From Actinomycetes bacterium (lineage in GTDB: Bacteria; Actinomycetota; Acidimicrobiia; Acidimicrobiales; RAAP-2), in contig JAJYPY010000012.1 in assembly GCA_021794995.1 (NCBI GenBank), forward strand, positions 1-33,479: a stretch of DNA of 33,479 nucleotides, read 5' to 3'. The notes beneath the pieces were generated by a model that saw only the letters and a list, made by a program, of their open reading frames with translations, was not told the origin of the DNA and made no database searches. Both the position numbers and the translations under genes were made by a program. Below are positions 10,040-17,021 of the stretch, in pieces; the first letter of the stretch is position 1; every line of letters begins with the position of its first letter.

Positions 10040-10303
10040 GTGGCCAACATCAAGAGCCAGATCAAACGCAACCGGCAGAACGAGCGCCGGCGCCTTCGCA
10101 ACAAGGCCGTCCGCTCCGAGATCCGCACCCGCAGCAAGACGGCGGTGGCAGCCGCCGAGGCCGGCGCCGAGAGCGCGCTCGAGGCGCTCCGCTCGGCGGT
10201 GAAGCGCATCGACAAGGCCGCCGCGCAGGGCGTCATCCACAAGAACCAGGCGGCCAACCGCAAGTCGCGCTTGATGCGGAGGATCGCCAAGATCTCCTCG
10301 TAG
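10040..10303 (+). CDS. rpsT: 30S ribosomal protein S20
   Basis: GTG start; VANIKSQIKRNRQNERRRLRNKAVRSEIRT...AQGVIHKNQAANRKSRLMRRIAKISS. Confidence 0.96.
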   Translation: MANIKSQIKRNRQNERRRLRNKAVRSEIRTRSKTAVAAAEAGAESALEALRSAVKRIDKAAAQGVIHKNQAANRKSRLMRRIAKISS

Positions 10304-10316
10304 CGCCGCCCCCGGC

Positions 10317-10360
10317 TGCGCTCAGCGCCGTGGCCGGGTGCGCTCAGCGCCGTGGCCGGG
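10317..10360. repeat. Perfect 22-bp tandem duplication (x2)
   Basis: TGCGCTCAGCGCCGTGGCCGGG twice in tandem; spans the holA stop codon (10344-10346). Confidence 0.95.
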
Positions 10361-11399
10361 TGCCCCTCGCCTGCGTGCGCGCCGGGCTCGGCGTCGCCGA
10401 ACGGCTGCGGGTGAGGCGAGCGAGCCGAGCCACGAGGATCTCGAGCACCAGTTCGGGCGGCAGTGCGGTCCGGCCCTTCACGTCGAGGTCGGCATCCGCC
10501 ACGAGCGTGATGGCCTGCCCGATTCGCTCGCTGCCGAGCGCCCGGGAGCGCTCGAGCGCCTTCTTGGCCACGAAGCTGCTCTTCACTCCGAGGAGCGCTG
10601 CCGCATCGTCGGGGGTCGCCACACCGGCGCCATCGAGTCGCAGCATGGAGGAGAAGTGGCCGTGCAGCGTCGCCACCACCGCCGGACCCGCCCTCCCGCC
10701 CGCCGACATGAGCCGGTGGAGCGCCCGGAGGGCGCCCGGGGCGTCACCGGCGTCGATCGCATCGGTGAGCTCCCACGGCGGCACCGCCCCCGCCTCACCG
10801 AGGAAGGGCTGAAGCCCGTCGACGCCGACGGTCGCGCCCGTCCCGTAGGCGGCAGCCAGCGAATCGAGCATGCCCGCCAGCCGGCCGAGGTCCTCGCCGA
10901 GGTGCTCCTCGAGCCGGCGTGCAGCGTGCGGGTCGAGGCGGACCGGCGCATGGCGGAGCTGGTCCGCCATCCATCGGCCGCGGTCGCGTCCCCGCCCAGC
11001 TGCGGCCTCGACCACCTCGCCTCGTGCCGCGAGCACCTTGGCCAGGACGGGCCGGAGGGTGCCGCCTCCCGAGACGAGCACGAGGTGCACGGATTCGAGC
11101 GGATGCTCGATCGTCTCGGCGAGGCGGGCGGCGGCGGCCTGATCGAGCCGCCCCGCATCGCGGACGACGACGACGCGACGGTCGACGAGGAACGGGGGCG
11201 TGGTGCACGCGTCGACGATCGCCCCGACGTCCACATCCTCTGCTGCGCCGTGCTCTTCGACCACCAACGCGGGGTCCAGGTCGCCGACCAAGCGGCCGAT
11301 GAGCGCGCGTGCCGCCTGTGCGACGAGCCCGGGGTCGTCACCGCGCACGAGGTGGGCGGTGCGCGCGGACGGTGCGGCACGGGGCGCCGGCGCGCTCAT
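10344..11399 (-). CDS. holA: DNA polymerase III subunit delta
   Basis: AHLVRGDDPGLVAQAARALIGRL...VDRRVVVVRDAGRL...ALGSERIGQAITLVADADLDVKGRTALPPELVLEILVARLARL; convergent to rpsT. Confidence 0.92.
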   Translation of the reverse strand: MSAPAPRAAPSARTAHLVRGDDPGLVAQAARALIGRLVGDLDPALVVEEHGAAEDVDVGAIVDACTTPPFLVDRRVVVVRDAGRLDQAAAARLAETIEHPLESVHLVLVSGGGTLRPVLAKVLAARGEVVEAAAGRGRDRGRWMADQLRHAPVRLDPHAARRLEEHLGEDLGRLAGMLDSLAAAYGTGATVGVDGLQPFLGEAGAVPPWELTDAIDAGDAPGALRALHRLMSAGGRAGPAVVATLHGHFSSMLRLDGAGVATPDDAAALLGVKSSFVAKKALERSRALGSERIGQAITLVADADLDVKGRTALPPELVLEILVARLARLTRSRSATPSPARTQARGTRPRR

Positions 11400-12292
11400 G
11401 GCACGCGCCGGGCGAGGACCGGTCCCGGGTCTCGCGCGCAGATGAGTGCGGCCATCGTGTCCCGGACGCGGACCGTTCCGGCGACGTCGTGCACCCGGAG
11501 GATCCGGCAGCCGCGCGCGATGCCGAGCGCTGCCGCGCAGAGCGACGCCTCACGGCGCTCGTGCAGCTCGAGGCCGAAGCGCGCACCGAGGAACGTCTTG
11601 TTGGAGGCCGACAGCAAGAGCGCGTGCCCGAGCCCGGCCAGGACGTCCGAGGCGCGCAGCAGCTGGAGGGATTGCTCCGCCGTCTTGCCCAGATCCAGCC
11701 CGGCGTCGAGCACGACCCGCTCGGCAGGGATGCCGGCTGCCCGGGCGCGCCTCGCACGATCCGCCAGGAACCCGGCGACGGTCGCCACCACGTCGGCGTA
11801 CGCCGGCTCCGGGTCTGCGACACGGGGCGCGAGCCGGATGTGCGTCGCGACGACGGTCGCACCCGCACGCGCGGCCACCGAGAGGTAGTCCGGATCGGCA
11901 AACCCGCTGATGTCGTTGCCGACGACCGCGCCGGCATCGAAGGAGGCGCGTGCCACGGTGGCGCGCCACGTGTCGACCGAGACCGGCACGTCGAAGCGGG
12001 CGGTGAGCTTCTCGACCACCGGGACGACCCGGTCGAGCTCCTCGGTCACGGTCACCTCAGGGCCGGGCCCTGCCTTCACCCCTCCCACGTCGAGCAGGTC
12101 CGCCCCTTCGTCGACGATGCGTTCGGCACGCCGCAGCAGCGCGTCGAGCTCGTAGGTCGCGCCGCGGTCGTAGAACGAGTCCGGCGTCCTGTTCAAGATG
12201 CCCATCACGAGTGCCCGGTGGCGTACGTCGTAGCAGCGTCGTCCGAGAGCAAGCTGTGGGACGGAGCGGCCGATGTGGTCACTGCTGCGCAC
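11396..12292 (-). CDS. folP2: Dihydropteroate synthase-like protein, FolP2 subgroup
   Basis: MGILNRTPDSFYDRGATY...DVGGVKAGPGPEV...SVDTWRATVARASFDAGAVVGNDISG...SNKTFLG...RVHDVAGT; GTG start near 12292. Confidence 0.88.
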   Translation of the reverse strand: MRSSDHIGRSVPQLALGRRCYDVRHRALVMGILNRTPDSFYDRGATYELDALLRRAERIVDEGADLLDVGGVKAGPGPEVTVTEELDRVVPVVEKLTARFDVPVSVDTWRATVARASFDAGAVVGNDISGFADPDYLSVAARAGATVVATHIRLAPRVADPEPAYADVVATVAGFLADRARRARAAGIPAERVVLDAGLDLGKTAEQSLQLLRASDVLAGLGHALLLSASNKTFLGARFGLELHERREASLCAAALGIARGCRILRVHDVAGTVRVRDTMAALICARDPGPVLARRVP

Positions 12293-12300
12293 GGAGGCGA

Positions 12301-12318
12301 CGCTACCGAACGGTAGCG
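12301..12318. promoter_or_regulatory. Perfect inverted repeat, possible operator
   Basis: CGCTACCG-AA-CGGTAGCG, just upstream of the folP2-like start. Confidence 0.45.
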
Positions 12319-12337
12319 ACCGGGTCCCGAGCCTGGT

Positions 12338-12380
12338 GGGCGGTGCTGCCGGCGTGCGGCGGGCGGTGCTGCCGGCGTGC
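12338..12380. repeat. 20-bp direct repeat x2 (3-bp spacer)
   Basis: GGGCGGTGCTGCCGGCGTGC at 12338-12357 and 12361-12380. Confidence 0.9.
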
Positions 12381-12392
12381 ACACGTTGCCAC

Positions 12393-12421
12393 TTGCAACG
12401 CCGCTTTCAGAGGAGTATGGT
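12393..12421 (+). promoter_or_regulatory. Candidate promoter for the riboswitch transcript
   Basis: TTGCAA (12393-12398), 17-bp spacer, TATGGT (12416-12421); about 20 nt upstream of GEMM P1. Confidence 0.6.
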
Positions 12422-12442
12422 GTCATGCACTCGGTGCGCTGG

Positions 12443-12535
12443 TGCAGGCGCCGACGAAAAGGCAAACCCTCCGCGAGGGGGGGACGCAAAGTCACGGAGC
12501 TCGCTGAGCTGGCCGGGCCGCCGAATCGGCTGCAG
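12443..12535 (+). ncRNA. Cyclic di-GMP-I (GEMM-I) riboswitch aptamer
   Basis: GCCGACGAAAAGGCAAACCCTCCGCGAGGGGGGGACGCAAAGTCACGGAGCTCGCTGAGCTGGCCGGGCCGCCGAATCGGC; hallmarks GGCAAACC...GGGACGCAAAG, GNRA (GCGA) tetraloop, P1 GCCGA/TCGGC extended by TGCAG/CTGCA. Confidence 0.92.
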
Positions 12536-12600
12536 CACGCATGCCGCCCTTCCGGTATCTCCCGGGTCGCTCCCAGAGCTGAAGAGGGGGAGTGCATCGC

Positions 12601-12720
12601 ATGGGAGAGCCGAAGCCGCACGTCGTGCGGCGAGCGCGACCGCTCCGGCTCCTGGCAGCCGACCTGCGCGCCGTGGCGCGCGCACCGGGCGCCGCCGCAC
12701 TCCCCACGAGATCGCCTTAG
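12601..12720 (+). CDS. 39-codon ORF downstream of the riboswitch
   Basis: ATG with strong SD (GAGGGGGAG, ~8 nt upstream): MGEPKPHVVRRARPLRLLAADLRAVARAPGAAALPTRSP*; stop TAG overlaps the convergent gene's stop. Confidence 0.5.
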   Translation: MGEPKPHVVRRARPLRLLAADLRAVARAPGAAALPTRSP

Positions 12721-13829
12721 GGAATGGGGAGCCGAGCGGCGGAGCCCCCCGCCCCCCGCCAGGGGGCTCCGCCGCCACCGGCTGTCCGGCCCGGCAGCTC
12801 CGCGAGCGCCTGGCGCAGGAGCTCGTCGATGTCCCGCCGGTCACCCGGCTCCGCCACGACGTGCGAGGTGCGGACGGGCGAGAGCCAGTCGAGCGCCGAC
12901 CGCACGACCGCACCCAACCGCTCTTCGAGCGCGCCGGCCCGCATGCCCGCGGGAAACAGCAGCACCGCCACGGCGAACAGGTCACGATCGACGCGCGCGA
13001 GCGGATCGGAGCACCGCAGCTGCGTGGCCAACGCGCGTGCTGCAGCGGGGGCTGTGCGTTCGTCCGGGATCTCCACGAGGACCAGGGCGAGCGCACCCGA
13101 CGCGCGCGCCTCACTCGACAGGAGACGCCCGGCCCTGCTGAAGAACTGGGCGAGACTCGCCAGCCCCGTCAGCGGATCCGACGCCGCCCACCACGTGTGG
13201 GGGCTGTCGATCCCCGCCTCTCCTGCACGTCCGGCATCGGGCTCGGCCGAGTCCCGAGCGCTCGTCTCCGCGCCGCTCGTGCGGGCGGCGTCTTGAGACG
13301 CTCTGTCATCGTCGACGGGCACAGGTTGCAGCCGGGGTCCGAAGAGCGACACCGCCTGGTGGACCGGGGCAGGCGCTGTGTCCTCTGCCGCAGAGGTGGC
13401 CGACGGCGGGCCCGCGTCGGGAGCGATCTCCAGTTCTTTCATCGCGCCGACGTGGCGGGAGAGCCGCTGCGCCAACCACTCCAGAAGCTCGAGGTGCTGG
13501 GGTTCGAACTGGCGATCCGCCTCCCCGACGACCCCGACAAGACTGCGGTCCCCGCATGCAGGCACCGGCGCGACGGCGAGCGTCAGCGGCTCGCCCATCT
13601 GCACACGGCGCACGAAGACGCTGGCATAGCGCACTTCGGGGTCGATCGACGCCTGACGGACCAGCTCGGCGAGGGCCTCACACGACAGGCCGCCTGCTGA
13701 CCCGGCCGGCGGCACGGTGAACATCTCGAGCTCGTCTCCGTCGGCGATGGACGCGAACGCAAGCGCCGAGGCGCATTCGCTGCGGGCCACCCGCAGCAGG
13801 TTCTCGATTGCAGAATTGCTCACGTGCAC
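12717..13829 (-). CDS. GAF-like / degenerate GGDEF domain protein with retained I-site
   Basis: DPLTGLASLAQFF...RCSDPLARVDRDLFAVAVLLFPAG: GGDEF replaced by DRDLF, RxxD five residues upstream; GTG start. Confidence 0.82.
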   Translation of the reverse strand: MHVSNSAIENLLRVARSECASALAFASIADGDELEMFTVPPAGSAGGLSCEALAELVRQASIDPEVRYASVFVRRVQMGEPLTLAVAPVPACGDRSLVGVVGEADRQFEPQHLELLEWLAQRLSRHVGAMKELEIAPDAGPPSATSAAEDTAPAPVHQAVSLFGPRLQPVPVDDDRASQDAARTSGAETSARDSAEPDAGRAGEAGIDSPHTWWAASDPLTGLASLAQFFSRAGRLLSSEARASGALALVLVEIPDERTAPAAARALATQLRCSDPLARVDRDLFAVAVLLFPAGMRAGALEERLGAVVRSALDWLSPVRTSHVVAEPGDRRDIDELLRQALAELPGRTAGGGGAPWRGAGGSAARLPIP

Positions 13830-13847
13830 GAATTGCCGCCGATCTCC

Positions 13848-15236
13848 TCAGGTCGTCCCACGTCTCGCGACTGCACGGTCGCGCTTGTGGCGGTACATCG
13901 CGCGATCCGCCTTGGCGAGCAGCGCGTCGGGCCCGACATCGCCCTTGTCCGTGCTCACCCAGCCGATCGACGCGCCGACGTCGAATGCTTGCCCCCGGAC
14001 CCTGAACGGCGCGGAGAGCACCTTGCGCAGCCGCGACACCACGAGATCGCCATCGGGGAGCCTCTCGGCGGTCGCGTGCGCGATGACGAATTCGTCGCCT
14101 CCGAGTCGGGCCACGACGTCGTCACTGCGCACCGCGCCGCGCAGGCGTCGCGCGACCGCCCCGAGGACCTCGTCACCCATGTCGTGCCCGTAGTCGTCAT
14201 TGATGTGCTTGAAGTCGTCGAGGTCCATGTAGACGAGCGCAACCGAACCGCCGCGCCGTCCCAGCCCCTGGAGCATCCGTCGCAGCTCTTCGAGCAACAG
14301 GTAGCGATTGGCCAGGCCGGTGAGCGGGTCGTACAGCGCGTAGTGCGTGAGGCGCTGCTGCTCGATCCACTCTGCGGTCGTGTCTCGCATGACCACCAGC
14401 ACTCCCATCTGGTCCCCGATGCGAAACGGGCGTGCGGATGCGGCGACGTGACGCTGGCCCGCCCCGTGCTCCCCCACGGTGAGATGCGCCACGCACGCGT
14501 CGCCGTCGCGAAGCGTGAGCACGGCGGGGTGGTGGTCGTGGGCGAGCACGTGGCCGTCCTCGGTGCGCAGGGCCGTGGCCATCGGCAGCGGCGAGCCGAC
14601 GAGGGTCCGGTCGGGAGGCAGTCCGTGCAGGGCATCGGCTGCCCGATTGGCGAGCACCACGGTGCCCGACGCGTCGAGGCACATCACGCCATCGTCCAGA
14701 TGGGCGATCAGCTCGGTGGCGTCGATCGCGACGGCAGCGACCGCCCCGTTGGTGGCCACGGGGACCCCGCCGTCGTCTGCACCTCCTGTGTGCACCACGT
14801 GCGACGGGCGGCCGCCCGGTGCGGGCGAACCGTGCGGGAGGATCCGGGCGACCGCTGCCGCAATGCGTTCGAGGCCGGCGCGCTGGTGGTCGTCGGGCTC
14901 GGGCAGCCACGTGTCGACCACGCCGAGGAGGCCGAGCTGGGCGCTCCCTGCCCGCACCGGGACGACGACGCACGCCAAGGAGCGATCGGCCGACCCTGCC
15001 TCTGTCGACACCTCCGCGTTCCAAAAGAGCGCGTTGCCATGCGCTGCAGGATGGGCGAGGCAGCTGCGGGCGAGCGCTTCGATCCGCTCCACAGCGTCTT
15101 CGGGCGCCATGGCGTCCGCGGTCACGCGGTGCACGACACCTGTCATGCTCACGGCAAACGCCCCGAGTCCGAGGCACAGATCGAGCGCGGTCCGGAGCGC
15201 CTCGTCGACAGACTCGCCCACCTCACCCTCCGCCAT
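13848..15236 (-). CDS. GAF/PAS-GGDEF diguanylate cyclase
   Basis: YDPLTGLANRYLLLEELRRM...VALVYMDLDDFKHINDDYGHDMGDEVL...RSDDVVARLGGDEFVIAHA; PAS-like LIAHLDDGVMCLDASGTVVLANRAADAL. Confidence 0.93.
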   Translation of the reverse strand: MAEGEVGESVDEALRTALDLCLGLGAFAVSMTGVVHRVTADAMAPEDAVERIEALARSCLAHPAAHGNALFWNAEVSTEAGSADRSLACVVVPVRAGSAQLGLLGVVDTWLPEPDDHQRAGLERIAAAVARILPHGSPAPGGRPSHVVHTGGADDGGVPVATNGAVAAVAIDATELIAHLDDGVMCLDASGTVVLANRAADALHGLPPDRTLVGSPLPMATALRTEDGHVLAHDHHPAVLTLRDGDACVAHLTVGEHGAGQRHVAASARPFRIGDQMGVLVVMRDTTAEWIEQQRLTHYALYDPLTGLANRYLLLEELRRMLQGLGRRGGSVALVYMDLDDFKHINDDYGHDMGDEVLGAVARRLRGAVRSDDVVARLGGDEFVIAHATAERLPDGDLVVSRLRKVLSAPFRVRGQAFDVGASIGWVSTDKGDVGPDALLAKADRAMYRHKRDRAVARRGTT

Positions 15237-15434
15237 TGTTGCAACCGTAGTCGTGGCGATGGGGGGGCATCGAGGACGGCCGGACGCGTGCGGTGCGGGG
15301 CGTGCGAGGCCGCCGCACGGTGCGTCGGCGTCGCATGAAGGTCCACTTCTGCACCAACCCCGTGCCGTAGGATCGATGCCGAGGCGGCAGTGCGCAGCTG
15401 CGTACCAAGGGGATGATCGAGCGGGCACTGCAGC

Positions 15435-17021
15435 ATGCATCCCACGATCCGGAAGGGAAGCGTAGTGGTCGACAGGTCGTGCACGGCCGACGAGGAGATC
15501 TCCGCGGTCGCAAACGTGCTCCTTCAGGCGACCGGCGGCGTGGCCTGGGCGTACCAGGCCCTCGAGCACGTCGCGTCGCGCCATGGCCTCTCCGGGGCGT
15601 GGCTCGTCCTGCACCCAGAGCCCGGCGGCACCCAGCTCTTCTCCCTCCACCCAGACGCGGAGCCGTCCGCTGCGGCGGCGCAGCTCGTGCGACGGCCCGT
15701 CGGCGTCTACGGCGAGCCTGACGTCATCGACCCCGCCACGAGCACCGCAGTCGGCATGTTGTGCGACGCTGCCTTCCGCACGCACGCATCCGCCATGCGC
15801 GCGGCACTCGACACGACGGGGCTCGCCAGCAGCACCGTGATCGATGCGGCGCTCGCCCGGGCGACGGCGTGCGCCGCACGGTACGGATGGTCGTCGACCG
15901 CGGTGCTGCTCACGACGACGGGAGAAGGCGCGCCCGACGAGCGATGGGCGGCGCTCGCCGGGGCGCTGCGCCAGGCGCTGCGGTCGGGCGACGAGTGCGG
16001 CGTCGCGGGCTCCGGCACCGCCATCGCCATCTTGGGGAATGCCGGCCCCGACGCGGTCCGCCCGTTCATCGGGAGGGTCCGTGCCGCGTTGAACGCCGCA
16101 GGCTGGGAAGGAGCGGACCTCCACTGCGCCACGGCCAGCACGCCTCAAGAGACGGTCGACCCGGTGGAGCTCCGGCGACTGGCGGGCGAGCGGCTGGCAC
16201 AGATCGACGCCGTGGCCACGGGCACGAGCACGAGCACGAGCACGAGCGGAGTGTCGGGGTCGACACTCGAGCTCGAGCTTCGCCTCGTCCCCGGCGTCGT
16301 GTGCGTCGCCATGGGCTCCGACGCGCCAGGAGGGACCGTCACCATCGTCTGCACGTCGCAGAGCGATGCGCTCCACGACGAGTTGAACCGGCGCGTCCGT
16401 GCGCACCTCTCGGACGTTCCCCTGCGCGTCGTCGCGCTGAGCGACCATGGGCGCCCGCCGCACACCGCTGGACACGCCACCGACACCGCGCCGTCCGTCC
16501 GGAACACACGCACGTCACTAGGGAACGGGCACGGGCACGGGAACGGGCACAGTCACAGCGCGGCGCGCGCGGAGATGGCCGGAACCCGGCTGCTGTCGGC
16601 AACGGCACCAGGCGCACCGAGCGGCGCCACCGCAGCGGGGGGCACGTCACGGGTGACCCTGGTGGACGCGTCGTTCGACCCCGCGCGCGGCATCAGCCAG
16701 GTGTCGCTCGCATACGGGGCCGCACGAGGCACCGGGCGTGCTCCCGCGGGTCCGCTGGCCGGCGGTGCGCAAGCGACGCTGACGGCGCTCGGCGCCCTCG
16801 GAATGGACGTCCCCTTCTACCTCGTCTCCGCCGAACGCATGCAGGGCGTCCCGGGCGACGCGGTCGTCGTCGTGCTCGCCCCCCGAGAAGCGTCGTGCAC
16901 ATCGCACGGCACCGCGGAGCGCATCGGCGTCGCGACCGGCGCGCGCGACGTCGACGCCGCGTCCCGGGCGACGCTCGGCGCACTGAACCGCTTCCTTTCG
17001 AGAGGCGTGACCGCTTCGTGA
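15435..17021 (+). CDS. Uncharacterised protein with apparent degenerate GGDEF-like domain and SSR-encoded linkers
   Basis: Long ORF; RSGDECGVAGSGTAIAIL aligns with I-site/GGDEF register; TGTSTSTSTSG and GNGHGHGNGHSHS linkers; stop overlaps next start (GTGA). Confidence 0.75.
   Translation: MHPTIRKGSVVVDRSCTADEEISAVANVLLQATGGVAWAYQALEHVASRHGLSGAWLVLHPEPGGTQLFSLHPDAEPSAAAAQLVRRPVGVYGEPDVIDPATSTAVGMLCDAAFRTHASAMRAALDTTGLASSTVIDAALARATACAARYGWSSTAVLLTTTGEGAPDERWAALAGALRQALRSGDECGVAGSGTAIAILGNAGPDAVRPFIGRVRAALNAAGWEGADLHCATASTPQETVDPVELRRLAGERLAQIDAVATGTSTSTSTSGVSGSTLELELRLVPGVVCVAMGSDAPGGTVTIVCTSQSDALHDELNRRVRAHLSDVPLRVVALSDHGRPPHTAGHATDTAPSVRNTRTSLGNGHGHGNGHSHSAARAEMAGTRLLSATAPGAPSGATAAGGTSRVTLVDASFDPARGISQVSLAYGAARGTGRAPAGPLAGGAQATLTALGALGMDVPFYLVSAERMQGVPGDAVVVVLAPREASCTSHGTAERIGVATGARDVDAASRATLGALNRFLSRGVTAS
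16222..16245 (+). repeat. Hexanucleotide tandem repeat (GCACGA)4 inside a CDS
   Basis: GCACGA x4 encoding (Thr-Ser)n. Confidence 0.9.
16521..16550 (+). repeat. Imperfect hexanucleotide repeat (GGGAAC/GGGCAC) inside a CDS
   Basis: GGGAACGGGCACGGGCACGGGAACGGGCAC encoding GNGHGHGNGH. Confidence 0.85.

Noticed and set aside
12273-13700. 475-aa plus-strand ORF (and 12377..13141, 254 aa) as the riboswitch target
   Set aside because: They run through the aptamer itself and antisense to the GGDEF gene, with no RBS and shadow-like composition; the 12601 ORF has a proper SD position
16213-16560. Short repeats as a possible CRISPR array
   Set aside because: Six-bp units without spacers, in frame within a CDS: simple sequence repeats
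15761-17017. N-terminal extension of the 15761..19975 ORF
   Set aside because: Arg/His-rich out-of-frame read of the upstream gene; the GTG at 17018 in the GTGA overlap is the plausible start
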